From assembly GCA_016929695.1 (NCBI GenBank), contig JAFGII010000057.1, positions 1-58,259 on the forward strand: a stretch of 58,259 nt of DNA, in the 5' to 3' direction. Shown here in pieces: positions 17,141 through 25,879 of this stretch. The stretch comes from Ignavibacteria bacterium. GTDB lineage: Bacteria > Bacteroidota > Ignavibacteria > Tepidaquicellales > Tepidaquicellaceae. The notes under the pieces are model-generated. The model saw only the letters and a list, made by a program, of their open reading frames with translations, had not been told where the DNA came from and did no database searches. Position 1 is the stretch's first letter. Each line of letters opens with the position of its first letter. Made by a program: the position numbers and the translations under genes.

Positions 17141-17827
17141 TTATTGTTTTGTAGGTTCTAAAATAACTTGTTTATCAACTGCACCGTATCCGACGGCACC
17201 TTTAATATATTGCTTTTCATCTTTAACCGTTGGCATATCCATTTCTTCCGCTTTTTTAATGATTTTTCTGAAACCTTTCAAATCTTTAATCTTCTTTGGA
17301 AGATATGCAAGTCGTCCTCTTTTTGCCATCCTTAAACCAAGCGGAGTAAAACCAAGAAGTTTAAACGGATTGGTTTTCATAAAATAATAAATCAGCAGTC
17401 TCGCTTCGTGAAGCCTACCGTAAGAATTCATTATGCTTACAAAAGATTTTTGCATCGCATACACGGGAAAGTGTGGCGGATAAAGATTTTTCTCCATCGC
17501 AAGTCTTTTCATCGCATAAATAATATCCGTGATTTTTATTCCTGCAGGACATCTCGTCTGGCAGGCATAGCAGGAAGCGCAAACCCATATCGTTTTACTC
17601 TTCAGGATTGCTTCCATATCTCCCGCTCTGAAAAGTGCAATTAATTCTCTCGGGGAAATATCCATCGCGTACGAGACCGGACACGACCCGGTGCAGGTGC
17701 CGCATTGTATACAGGACTTTATTTTTTCGCTGTTCGGAATCAACTCGATTTGTCTTAAAAATGACTCTCTCAAGTCTTCTTCTGTCTGCGAAAGTCTGCC
17801 GGGAGGCGGAATGTTATCGATTTTCAT
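17141..17827 (-). CDS. hdrC: Heterodisulfide reductase subunit C-like
   Basis: Dicluster ferredoxin subunit that bridges HdrA and HdrB. The motifs are C39-C42-C45-C49 and C83-C86-C89-C93, each ending in CP, with the ELIALFRAGD helix between them. A C-terminal extension of about 100 residues contains YAMQKSFVSIMNSYGR, as in soluble HdrC/QmoC-like N-terminal parts. There are no transmembrane helices, so this is the soluble type and not HdrE/QmoC membrane-linked. Confidence 0.92.
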   Translation of the reverse strand: MKIDNIPPPGRLSQTEEDLRESFLRQIELIPNSEKIKSCIQCGTCTGSCPVSYAMDISPRELIALFRAGDMEAILKSKTIWVCASCYACQTRCPAGIKITDIIYAMKRLAMEKNLYPPHFPVYAMQKSFVSIMNSYGRLHEARLLIYYFMKTNPFKLLGFTPLGLRMAKRGRLAYLPKKIKDLKGFRKIIKKAEEMDMPTVKDEKQYIKGAVGYGAVDKQVILEPTKQ

Positions 17828-17855
17828 TTTTTTGTTTTATGATTTTTCAGTTATT

Positions 17856-18416
17856 TTATTTGTTTTCTGTTTCTGCTTCGGGTAAATAGTAATCTTTTAA
17901 TTCCTCTTCGCTGATGAATTCGTTCTCGAAATTTATTCTTTCATCTGTTATAAAACCTTTTGATTTTAGTAATTCGATTACTTTCTTTGAGACAGTTATT
18001 ACGCTGTTCCTTATTACGGAATTTAAATTTTCGGTTATTGTATAATTATTCTCTATTTCAATCGCAAGAATATCAATGTCGGACGGAATTTTATAATCCA
18101 TCTTTTTTGCCAGATGAAGCGCCGTAATGAAATTAATGTCGTGATAAGAATTTAATCGGAGTGTGGGAAGAAGGTCATCGGTTTTTAAATGATGAATTTC
18201 ACCTTCGGGAACCCTGCCTGTTTTTATCGAATCTATTACAATAGCATAATCAAAACCCCTTAATAAATCAATTACTCTGAATCCTCCCCAATGGGTCTCT
18301 TCAAATTTTATTTTATTAAAGCTATTCATTTTCTGTTCAAGGTATCTCTTTATAATAATACCTATTCCGTCATCCGACAGAAGCGTGTTACCCATTCCCA
18401 TTATTAATGCATTCAT
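17856..18416 (-). CDS. Hydrogenase maturation endopeptidase, HycI/HyaD family
   Basis: Protease expected to trim the C-terminal tail of the NiFe large subunit after nickel insertion. GMGNTLLSDDGIGI at the start carries the conserved acidic residue, and YAIVIDSIKTG provides the second conserved Asp. A His lies in the SYHDIN segment. At 186 residues it is of family length. It is the first gene of the operon, while its presumed substrate (25-residue tail after H466) is the last, which supports the pairing. Confidence 0.92.
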   Translation of the reverse strand: MNALIMGMGNTLLSDDGIGIIIKRYLEQKMNSFNKIKFEETHWGGFRVIDLLRGFDYAIVIDSIKTGRVPEGEIHHLKTDDLLPTLRLNSYHDINFITALHLAKKMDYKIPSDIDILAIEIENNYTITENLNSVIRNSVITVSKKVIELLKSKGFITDERINFENEFISEEELKDYYLPEAETENK

Positions 18417-18928
18417 TGCAATGAATGTAAAAAATTATAATTATATTCGAGTTTTTCAGAGCAAGGAACAAAAAAAAAGAATATCAAAAATATTCCGTAA
18501 TCAGATTCTGGTATATCTATTATCTTTAATTAAAAACCTTCGGTAATTTATTCCGCTGTAAGAGAAATACGTAAACAATAATATCATAATAAGGTTTTTA
18601 AATCTTTTTTATAATATAGAAAAATAATAGAAAATGGAAAATGCATTTAAAAAGTAGTTGCTTTTAAATAATAAAACGTATAAATAAATATGCACCTGGT
18701 TGTATCAGCAGAATTAATCAGAATTTATATCTTTTTGCTGAAAATCAAAGATATTTTATAATTAATTTTCTGTAACTTGTAGTTGCTTGCACATAGATAT
18801 TTATAGATATTTCTTCTTAATTCTTAATCTTTATTTCCGGTGCTTAATTGAGCATCCGTATTTAATATATTCCCCTGTCTTCCAACTGTTTACTACTGTC
18901 TTCTGTCTGCTTACTGCTAATTTCAATA
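18417..18928 (-). promoter_or_regulatory. Leader and promoter region of the hydrogenase operon
   Basis: No gene is seen in this 512-base stretch. On the minus strand, TATCTTTG (18753-18746) and TATTTTTG fit the Bacteroidetes -7 element TAnnTTTG, but neither has a good -33 partner. I found no -24/-12 sigma-54 element. The 18-mer at 18677-18694 reads TGCATATTTATTTATACG on the minus strand and differs from one of the palindromes at 20356 at only two positions. The end near the terminator (18860-18915) is low-complexity CTGTCTTC/TTACTACTG-like sequence. Confidence 0.35.
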
Positions 18929-18957
18929 TAAAAAAAAAGCCGACCTTAAAGGTCAGC
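18929..18957 (-). terminator. Intrinsic terminator after the double-receiver gene
   Basis: On the minus strand, GCTGACC pairs with GGTCGGC around loop TTTAA, directly followed by at least eight T. It lies 28 bases beyond the stop of the response regulator and separates it from the hydrogenase operon. Seven paired positions (one G-T) and the long T-tract make this convincing. Confidence 0.88.
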
Positions 18958-18984
18958 CTTTTAAAATTCAGTTTATCTTATTAT

Positions 18985-20142
18985 TTATGCAACCGCTTCA
19001 AGTGCTACTTTGTTTAATTCTTCCGGTGTGAAAGGTTTTGACAAGAATTCATATGCTCCTAATTTCGTTGCCTCGATTGCTGTTTCGATTGAAGCATATC
19101 CTGTTATCATTATTACAGGAGTGTTGGGATATTTTGCCTTTATAGAAAGTAACATTTCCATTCCGTCTTTACCCGGCATTTTTAAATCTACAAAGATTAA
19201 GTCATATTTTTTGTCCTGTAATTTCTTTTCGGCAGACTCTGAACTGAATGCTTCTTCAACATTGAAACTTTGCTTTGATAAAATTTTCCTTAAACTCTGG
19301 CATACAACCGGTTCATCGTCAATTACAAGTGCTTTATGTGACGCTTTGGTTTTCTTCCCGTACAGTGCAGCTCTCGGCCAGTCTGACCTGTCAAGACAGT
19401 CAAGATATTCGGCTCCTACTGCTGATTCGAGTTCTGATAAATTGAACGGCATATCTACGTCCATTAAATTCTCTGTGTGTTCAACTTTCTTCACTAATTT
19501 TGCTCTTTCTTTTTCTTTCTTCACAATCGGACATTCACCTTCGCATTCTTTCCCTGTTAATACTAATCTTCTACATTCTCTCTGACCTAAATTACAAAAA
19601 GCAGTCTTGGATTTTCTTGCCGGTGTTGTCGTATCAGAACGTGTTAATTTATTTGCATATTCCTTGCTCGTTGCTTCGGTAACTTCTTTCTCGCTGAACG
19701 GCATATCAACGTCTATCTTGTCTTCTTTATTGTTTTTTTCGGTTTTTGTTTCTTTCTTAATCGTTTCTTTTATTTTTCTGAATTCAACTGCTTTCTGTAC
19801 TTTTTCTGCTAGTTCATCAGGTGTGAAGGGCTTCGGAATATAATCAAGTGCTCCAAGTTTTGTCGCTTTTACCGCTGTCTCTATTGAAGCATATCCGGTA
19901 ATTACCATAACGTCTATTTCGGGATAGTGCTTCTTCACCATTTCAATTAACTCGATTCCGCTTGTCTTCGGCATCATTAAATCTGTTATCAATAAATCAT
20001 AATTGTTTGCTTTCATCATTTCAATTGCCTGGTCGGCATTCAGAGAATTTTCTACTAAAAATCCCTTTCTGGATAAAATCTTTTTTACACTGTCGCAGAT
20101 TGTTGATTCGTCATCTACTACTAATATTTTTTCTGTAATCAT
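18985..20142 (-). CDS. Double-receiver response regulator with Cys-rich linker
   Basis: Two CheY-like receiver domains and no output domain. REC1 covers residues 1-120 with phospho-acceptor D54 and K104. REC2 covers about 268-385 with D319. The linker holds two related segments, at 144-170 and 228-254, each beginning DVDMPF and ending in RSD. Between them is a four-cysteine motif (C183, C190, C200, C204) that could bind a metal or Fe-S cluster. Similar FTPEEL ends show the RECs are paralogous. It has its own sigma-54 promoter and a terminator, so it is a single-gene unit. It may be a phosphorelay node or redox-responsive phosphate sink; its output is unknown. Confidence 0.85.
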   Translation of the reverse strand: MITEKILVVDDESTICDSVKKILSRKGFLVENSLNADQAIEMMKANNYDLLITDLMMPKTSGIELIEMVKKHYPEIDVMVITGYASIETAVKATKLGALDYIPKPFTPDELAEKVQKAVEFRKIKETIKKETKTEKNNKEDKIDVDMPFSEKEVTEATSKEYANKLTRSDTTTPARKSKTAFCNLGQRECRRLVLTGKECEGECPIVKKEKERAKLVKKVEHTENLMDVDMPFNLSELESAVGAEYLDCLDRSDWPRAALYGKKTKASHKALVIDDEPVVCQSLRKILSKQSFNVEEAFSSESAEKKLQDKKYDLIFVDLKMPGKDGMEMLLSIKAKYPNTPVIMITGYASIETAIEATKLGAYEFLSKPFTPEELNKVALEAVA

Positions 20143-20199
20143 TTTTAAGTTCCTTTCTATTTTTAATTTTTATTTTTTTTATTCATTTTCCTTTATAGT

Positions 20200-20215
20200 T
20201 GCAAATACCGTGCCA
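20200..20215 (-). promoter_or_regulatory. Sigma-54 promoter of the double-receiver gene
   Basis: The minus strand reads TGGCACGGTATTTGCA, a near-perfect -24/-12 element (TGGCACG-N4-TTGCA) with exactly 10 bases between GG and GC. Transcription would start around 20189, giving a leader of about 45 bases before the ATG at 20142. The activator is plausibly the NtrC-type protein encoded just upstream at 20706-22118. Confidence 0.85.
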
Positions 20216-20264
20216 AACGAAATATTTATTATTTTAGCCCTTAAAGTATAAAAAAATTATAAAA

Positions 20265-20282
20265 TGTATAAAATATTATACA
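20265..20282. promoter_or_regulatory. Palindrome 1, likely upstream activator site
   Basis: TGTATAAAATATTATACA has 7-base arms (TGTATAA/TTATACA) around AATA. It lies about 75-95 bases before the predicted sigma-54 start, a typical enhancer distance. The same spacing and arms recur at 20356, 20376 and 25611. Confidence 0.65.
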
Positions 20283-20355
20283 CTTTTCCCGTCATTAAAC
20301 TGACTTTTTCTTTGTTTAAATTCTCTATTTTCTAAAATAAGTGTATTTAGTTAGA

Positions 20356-20393
20356 TGTATAATTATTTATACGGATGTATATATAATTATACA
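20356..20393. promoter_or_regulatory. Palindromes 2 and 3, tandem sites
   Basis: Two 18-bp sites, TGTATAATTATTTATACG (20356-20373) and TGTATATATAATTATACA (20376-20393), start exactly 20 bases apart, so they fall on nearly the same helix face. Both fit TGTATA-N6-TATACA, the first with one mismatch at the end. They sit about 165-205 bases before the sigma-54 start. The DNA is AT-rich, but the repeated 18-base size argues against chance. Confidence 0.65.
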
Positions 20394-20454
20394 CTCAATC
20401 TTTTATAGAAAATAAACAACTATTTTCTTGATATATCAATAAATTAATTGACTA

Positions 20455-20600
20455 CGATGCCGCCTCTCCCTTTGCTTCCTACTTCTGGTTTTTAAATCTC
20501 TCATTTTCCGGTTACTGCCCATCTTGCTTCAGTGGTAAAGTCACTGCCTCATAACATAATATTTTTCTGATGTTAATGCTCCGGAGGTGGCACCTTAAAT
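20455..20600. other. GC-richer unexplained segment, possible decayed element
   Basis: Within otherwise very AT-rich spacer, about 145 bases are clearly richer in G and C (for example CGATGCCGCCTCTCCC at one end and CTCCGGAGGTGGCACC at the other). No open frame longer than about 20 codons crosses it. Part looks like the 5' half of a tRNA but does not fold as one. A remnant of a mobile element or old gene is possible. The rest of 20394-20705 holds only AT-rich sequence and a perfect AAAAATTTTT palindrome. Confidence 0.3.
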
Positions 20601-20705
20601 TTGAAAAAAAACGTTGGTCTCAATAAAAATTTTTGTGACTTTAGTTTTAAAAATAAATCCCTGAATCCTATATTATGATTTCCCCCTGAATTGTATTTTC
20701 AGTTG

Positions 20706-22118
20706 TCAGTTATCTTCTATTTCTTCCCCATCCGGTTTCTTAATTCCGTATTTCTTCATTAATGTCTGAAAATTCGGTCTTTGCATACTGACGTCTTTTG
20801 CGGCATGGGAAATATTCCAGTCGTTTCTTTTTAATGCTTCAATCAAGAATAATTTCTCAATTTCAAATATTGATGTTTCTCTGATTTGTTTTTTTAGTGC
20901 ATTTAAATCATAAATAGTCTTTGGAATATTTGAAATTGAACTTCTGTCGGATTTATAAAGTGCATTTGTTATATCAATGGGCTTTATTTCATTCGTTTCA
21001 GAAATAATTACAAGCCTTTCAATTGTATGCTGTAACTCTCTTACATTACCGGGCCAGTGATAGTTCTGCAGCATATCCATTGCCTCTAAATCTATTGAGT
21101 TAACACTTTTATTCATTGAATCAGAATATTTATTCAGAAAGAACATCACCAGTTCAGGTATATCTTCTTTTCTCTCTCTTAATGCAGGAAGTTTTATCGG
21201 AAAAACATTTAATCTGTAATACAAATCTTCTCTGAATGAACCTTCATCGGCTAATTTTTTCAGATTCTGATTAGTTGCAAAAATTAACCTTACGTCAACC
21301 TTTTTCGTTACTGTACTTCCAACGGGTATATATTCCTTTTCCTGAATTACTCTCAGGAGACTTGCCTGTACCTCAAGAGAGAGATTCCCGATTTCATCAA
21401 GAAAAATCGTACCGCCGTCCGTTGCTTCAAATATCCCCTTCTTATCTGAATAAGCACCTGTAAATGAACCTTTTGTATGTCCGAAAAGTTCGCTCTCAAG
21501 CAATGTACCCGACAATGTCGATATATCAACTGCAAAATAACCTTTATCTTTGCGGTTGCTTCTATTATGAATTGCCTGAGCCGTTAAGTCTTTTCCTGTT
21601 CCGCTTTCACCCAGAATCAGGACAGTACTGTCAGTCGGAGCAACTTTATCAATTAATGTATATATTTCACACATCTGTGAACTTTTTCCGATTATTCCTT
21701 CGAATCCAAGTGACTGTGTATAATTAAATTTCTCACCTACGGTTTTTATCAATTTTTTTCTTTCTATTGCTTTATTTAATACTGCGAGAAGTTCATTCGG
21801 CGTAAAAGGTTTCGGCAGATAATCATAAGCGCCATATCTCATTGTCTCGACCGCAGATGCAATTGTCGCATACCCCGTTATTACTACAATTATCGTATCG
21901 GGATATTTAAATTTAACTTCCCGTATTACTTCCATTCCCCCTATATCGGGCATTTTCAAATCCGTAAAAACAATATCAAATTGTTCTTCTTCAAGAATTT
22001 TAAATGCCTGTTTCCCCGAAGTTGCCCATTTTACCAGATGACCTGCACGCAAAAATATTTTCTCGCAACTTTGACAAATCACCGGCTCATCGTCAACAAT
22101 TAAAATTTTTACTTGCAT
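20706..22118 (-). CDS. NtrC-family sigma-54-dependent response regulator
   Basis: Transcription activator for sigma-54 promoters. The receiver domain (about 1-120) has phospho-acceptor D53. The AAA+ domain has Walker A GESGTGKD, the sigma-54 contact loop as GSFTGA (the common A-to-S variant), and GGTIFLDEIGNL. A Fis-type helix-turn-helix closes the protein (WNISHAAKDVSMQRPNFQ). It follows the histidine kinase gene by 5 bases, so they form a cognate pair. Its likely sites are the 18-bp palindromes near 20265-20393 and 25611; its target promoter at 20200 lies in the adjacent spacer. Confidence 0.95.
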   Translation of the reverse strand: MQVKILIVDDEPVICQSCEKIFLRAGHLVKWATSGKQAFKILEEEQFDIVFTDLKMPDIGGMEVIREVKFKYPDTIIVVITGYATIASAVETMRYGAYDYLPKPFTPNELLAVLNKAIERKKLIKTVGEKFNYTQSLGFEGIIGKSSQMCEIYTLIDKVAPTDSTVLILGESGTGKDLTAQAIHNRSNRKDKGYFAVDISTLSGTLLESELFGHTKGSFTGAYSDKKGIFEATDGGTIFLDEIGNLSLEVQASLLRVIQEKEYIPVGSTVTKKVDVRLIFATNQNLKKLADEGSFREDLYYRLNVFPIKLPALRERKEDIPELVMFFLNKYSDSMNKSVNSIDLEAMDMLQNYHWPGNVRELQHTIERLVIISETNEIKPIDITNALYKSDRSSISNIPKTIYDLNALKKQIRETSIFEIEKLFLIEALKRNDWNISHAAKDVSMQRPNFQTLMKKYGIKKPDGEEIEDN

Positions 22119-22123
22119 AATTT

Positions 22124-24109
22124 TTATTCGCTTTCGTGTGAAATTACGGGAAGATGAATTATAAACGTTGTACCTTTTCCTATCTGGCTTTCAAGATTAA
22201 TCGTGCCGCCGTGTTGCTCAACTATACCGTAACTAAGAGCCAGACCCAGTCCCGTACCGTGTTCTTTAGTTGTAAAGAACGGGTCGAAAATTCTTGTGCG
22301 CAGTTCCTCAGGTATTCCCAATCCCGTATCGGTTATCTTGATTTCAATAAAATCTTTTGTCGTATTCACTTTTGTTTCGATAACTAATTTCCCGCCTTTC
22401 GGCATTACATCAGCTGCATTCAAAATAAGATTTATAAATACCTGCTGAATCTGGTCAGGGTCTGCCATAATCTGAGGCAATTTCTCATCAAGTATTTTCT
22501 CTATCTCTATATTCCTGAACGAGGTCTGATTTCTTACAAGTAAAATTATATTGTCAATCAGAACATTTACATCAGTTTGTTTTTTTTGCGGTTTAGTCTG
22601 CCGCGAGAAATCCAAAAGTCTCTTAACTATTTCCCTGCATCTTATAGTTTCGTTAACAATAACCTGAACATCCTCTTTTTTCGGGTCGTCTTTTTCGAAA
22701 TCCTCAAGCAGTAAACTTGCATTTGTCAGTACACCTGTTAAAGGATTATTTATTTCGTGTGCAACTCCCGCCGCAAGTTTTCCCAGTGACGCAAGTTTCT
22801 CTGAACGGAATAACTGTCCGTGTATCTTCTTTATTTCCTGAGTCCGCTCTTCGACTTTATGCTCGAGTTTTGTTGCCCATTCTTCAAGTTCTTTTTGTTC
22901 TTTCTCGAGTTCCTTAGCCATATTGTTGAGTGAAGAAGCAAGATTTTCCACTTCACGAGGTGCGTTTTTTATACTGAATTCATAACGGTAATCACCTTCC
23001 GCTATTTTTCTCGCAACTTCTTCTATCTGTTTTAACGGTGCGGAAATTTTTCTTGCTATGAAAAGAGCAATGATATATATGAAATTGATTACTATTATGG
23101 CTACTATGCAGAAAATCAGTATTGTTTTGAACAATAAATCATTGTAAGGTTTTTTCAGTAAACCTACATAAATAATTCCTACAATATTATCGTCGTAATC
23201 TCTTATTGGTTGATAGGCGCTTATGAACCAGGCATTTACCACAAATGCTTCTCCTATATATCTTTCGCCTTTAACAAGAACATTATCATAAACTTCTTCC
23301 GATACTCTTGTTCCTATTGCATAACTTCCGTCTTGATTCTTTACATTAGTTGCAATTCTTAAATCTTTCATAAATATTGTGGCAGTACCCACCTCCTGTC
23401 CTTCGTAAAGTGCACCCTCGTGAACTATTTCATTTATTTTGTTTACGAGTTGATGATTACGGTTTAATAAAACCCCGGCAATCAGCACTCCCACAAATGT
23501 TTTTTCTTTATTAAAAATAGGAACCGCCGATTTGATAACCATAGCGTTCGTCTCTATACTTTCAGTGCTTGGCTTTGATTTCTCGGTTGGGACAATCGGG
23601 ATTATCACTCTGTCCGCAAGTTCTTCGGACTCTTTCAGTAATTCCTCACGTGACATAATATCGGTGCCGGAGACTGCTTTTTTTTCTGTAATTACTTTTT
23701 TAACAAAATTATCGGATGTTAAAAAATCACCTTTAGAATTCTTGTTGCCTGTTCTGCATATAACTTTACCTTTGCTGTCGACAATTGTAAAAATATCAAG
23801 CCCCTCGCTCTTCATTGTCTGCTCGAGTTCTTTTTGCAGTGTATCTGCCTTTCCTTCAATAAGTGAAGAAATAATAAATCCCCTTGCAGCAGTTAACTTG
23901 GTTATACTTTCCAGCTGTGCTATACGATTTCTGTAAATTTCCGCAGCGGAATTTAAATCCGAAAAGGATTTCATTTCCGCCTGCTTGATTGTCTGGTTAT
24001 ATATAAACTTAATACCGATAACGCTTAATATTATGGCAGGACTTAAAATCGCAATCGCAAAGTGGATAATTAACTGAGAATGTATGCTCTTCGCTGTTAT
24101 TTTTTTCAT
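22124..24109 (-). CDS. Membrane histidine kinase with Cache-like sensor and HAMP
   Basis: Sensor kinase, predicted partner of the NtrC-type regulator. TM1 is near residues 13-36. A large extracytoplasmic double-Cache-like domain spans about 40-325, with CRTGNK around 118 and the [12 protein letters not shown] end typical of such sensors. TM2 is near 329-352, then HAMP (353-405), a charged coiled coil (405-440), HisKA with H451 (AHEINNPL), and a GHKL ATPase ([18 protein letters not shown]). The ligand is unknown. It is soluble-end to end intact at 661 residues. Confidence 0.93.
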   Translation of the reverse strand: MKKITAKSIHSQLIIHFAIAILSPAIILSVIGIKFIYNQTIKQAEMKSFSDLNSAAEIYRNRIAQLESITKLTAARGFIISSLIEGKADTLQKELEQTMKSEGLDIFTIVDSKGKVICRTGNKNSKGDFLTSDNFVKKVITEKKAVSGTDIMSREELLKESEELADRVIIPIVPTEKSKPSTESIETNAMVIKSAVPIFNKEKTFVGVLIAGVLLNRNHQLVNKINEIVHEGALYEGQEVGTATIFMKDLRIATNVKNQDGSYAIGTRVSEEVYDNVLVKGERYIGEAFVVNAWFISAYQPIRDYDDNIVGIIYVGLLKKPYNDLLFKTILIFCIVAIIVINFIYIIALFIARKISAPLKQIEEVARKIAEGDYRYEFSIKNAPREVENLASSLNNMAKELEKEQKELEEWATKLEHKVEERTQEIKKIHGQLFRSEKLASLGKLAAGVAHEINNPLTGVLTNASLLLEDFEKDDPKKEDVQVIVNETIRCREIVKRLLDFSRQTKPQKKQTDVNVLIDNIILLVRNQTSFRNIEIEKILDEKLPQIMADPDQIQQVFINLILNAADVMPKGGKLVIETKVNTTKDFIEIKITDTGLGIPEELRTRIFDPFFTTKEHGTGLGLALSYGIVEQHGGTINLESQIGKGTTFIIHLPVISHESE

Positions 24110-24159
24110 ATTCCGCTCTTGCTGTTAAATCAGTTTATTGAACTATAAATAATTAAAAA

Positions 24160-25569
24160 TTAATTTTTGTCTTCAAGTGGTAAAGTAATTTTAAAACAGG
24201 TTCCCTTGCCTTTTTCATCCGCTAATCTTGACGGACTCTGGAAGATTATTTTTCCGTGATGCTGTTCCACAATTTGCTTCACAACCGTAAGCCCCAAACC
24301 AGTTCCTTCGTAACTTTTTTGCTTTACATTTGTAGCTCTGAAAAATTCGGAAAATATTTTGTTCTGCTCACTTTCAGGTATTCCTATCCCGTTATCACAT
24401 ACCTCTATTAATAATTCCCTGTTGTTTCTATAGTTATCAAGAACAACTTCAATCGTTCCACCCGAATTTGTATATTTTAAAGCATTGCCGATCAAATTTG
24501 ATAAGGCAAGTTCAAGCATGTAAGGGTCTCCCTGTACATGCTTTTTTTCATGCCGCAAATCATACAAATATAAATACTGATTGTTGTACTCTGCCTGCGC
24601 CTTTCTGTATTCAATAATTTTTTCCGTCAAAGCTGAAATATCAATGTCTTCTTTCTTTATTTCTTCAGTAAGTTTCAGTTTGGATACTTTCAAAACATCA
24701 TCAATAATCTGAATTGCTTCATCAGTCCTCACTCTTGCTCTTGATAATTTTTCTTCTACGGGAGGACTTATAGGACCGACGTATTTCTGAAGTACTATAT
24801 CGAGATTGGACTGCACCGCACTTATGGGTGTTTTTATCTCATGAACGACTCCGATTGTATATCTTTGTTTCATTTTTTCGGCTTCATTCAGTTTATTAAG
24901 TGCAATACTCAGTTCCTGCTCGCGCAATGACCAGGAACGTGCAATGGAATTTGCAAGGTATACACTTGCAAACATTACAACAGCAAACGCCGAAAGGGAA
25001 ATAATTATGTAATATATATTATCATATAATGAAAACTCAAATAAACCCGCTATTTTATGATGCGGAATTATATTCATATATTCCAGAAACGAATTAACCG
25101 AAAACCAGAACACAATTATCACTGCGAGAGAATATATTATAAACCACGGAAGCAGCAGACTACCTATAATCATATGCAGAACGAAGAAAATAAAAAACGG
25201 ACTCTCAATTCCTCCCGTGAAATAAGTCAGTATTCCGAGGCACAACAGGTCGAGAACTATCTGCAGCAACGAAAAATGCAAGGGATTAAAACCTTTCGGG
25301 TCAGTTTTTATTAAATCAGATTCATTTATAATATTGAAGACAATATTGTAAAATAGTATGAATATATTAGTTATAAAAAGAGCGAGTAACTGATCGCTCG
25401 AAAAATTAATTTCAAGAATGAAATAAGAAAAAATTATAAACATTCCTATACCTGCAGAAGCATAATATCTTAAGCGTATTAGAAGTTCGTTTCTCTTAAT
25501 TATAAATCTGAAGAGTTGGTTTACATCGTAGGTGTAAGAAGGAATTAAATTAAACATAACTATTCTCAA
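24160..25569 (-). CDS. Multi-pass membrane histidine kinase
   Basis: The N-terminal 220 residues contain about six hydrophobic segments and no obvious extracytoplasmic domain, so it may sense membrane or intramembrane signals. A HisKA domain follows with GVVHEIKTPISAV, then a GHKL ATPase with the N-box (NLIGNALKYT), G1 (CDNGIGIPE) and G2 (GTGLGL). It heads the signalling block, 50 bases before the second kinase. A palindrome overlaps its promoter. There is no Shine-Dalgarno before the ATG. Confidence 0.92.
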   Translation of the reverse strand: MRIVMFNLIPSYTYDVNQLFRFIIKRNELLIRLRYYASAGIGMFIIFSYFILEINFSSDQLLALFITNIFILFYNIVFNIINESDLIKTDPKGFNPLHFSLLQIVLDLLCLGILTYFTGGIESPFFIFFVLHMIIGSLLLPWFIIYSLAVIIVFWFSVNSFLEYMNIIPHHKIAGLFEFSLYDNIYYIIISLSAFAVVMFASVYLANSIARSWSLREQELSIALNKLNEAEKMKQRYTIGVVHEIKTPISAVQSNLDIVLQKYVGPISPPVEEKLSRARVRTDEAIQIIDDVLKVSKLKLTEEIKKEDIDISALTEKIIEYRKAQAEYNNQYLYLYDLRHEKKHVQGDPYMLELALSNLIGNALKYTNSGGTIEVVLDNYRNNRELLIEVCDNGIGIPESEQNKIFSEFFRATNVKQKSYEGTGLGLTVVKQIVEQHHGKIIFQSPSRLADEKGKGTCFKITLPLEDKN

Positions 25570-25594
25570 TAATGTTTAGTTTTTTGATGCTAAA

Positions 25595-25628
25595 CAAATC
25601 TACATACCACTGTATATTAAGTTATACA
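25595..25628 (-). promoter_or_regulatory. Promoter -7 box overlapped by palindrome 4
   Basis: On the minus strand TAGATTTG (25602-25595) fits the Bacteroidetes -7 element. The palindrome TGTATATTAAGTTATACA (25611-25628) lies where the -33 element should be, and no good -33 is seen. This arrangement suggests either an activated promoter or repression by the palindrome's binding protein. The start codon at 25569 would be about 20 bases from the transcription start. Confidence 0.5.
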
Positions 25629-25879
25629 TTTCTACATAAAATTAAAACATAAATAAAAAATCCTAATTTATAAATAATGTTCAATAAATACTTCATTAGG
25701 TCAGAATAGTAGATTTACCGTTACCAGAATTACTTCGGAGAGAGTTGTACTCTTTGTTATGAAAAATTATAAAAAAGATTTCATTTAAATAACTGCATTA
25801 ACCTTTTTTGCACATTTCATACGAAATTTTCTTAAAATATATTAATCAGACAAATTATGAAATTTTTGAACATTAACAT
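25629..25879. other. Intergenic stretch without recognised gene
   Basis: AT-rich spacer between the end of the barrel gene and the kinase promoter. The only structure noticed is a small AGAG-TTGTA-CTCT hairpin near 25745, with no T-tract after it. No open frame or RNA gene was recognised. Confidence 0.4.

Noticed and set aside
18787-19017. A 76-codon plus-strand frame in the hydrogenase leader region
   Set aside because: It has an atypical hydrophobic, Tyr/Cys-rich composition, no ribosome site, and crosses the terminator and the end of the response-regulator gene.
19010-19585. A 191-codon plus-strand frame, Ser- and Phe-rich
   Set aside because: It is antisense to the double-receiver gene, whose domains are clear.
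20521-20560. tRNA-like stretch (CTTCAGTGGTAAAGTCACTG then CTCATAA)
   Set aside because: The anticodon stem does not pair (CTGCC against ATAAT) and there is no acceptor or T arm, so it is not a functional tRNA.
20588-20605. Sigma-54-like TGGCAC word on the plus strand
   Set aside because: There is no TTGC at the required spacing and no plus-strand gene follows.
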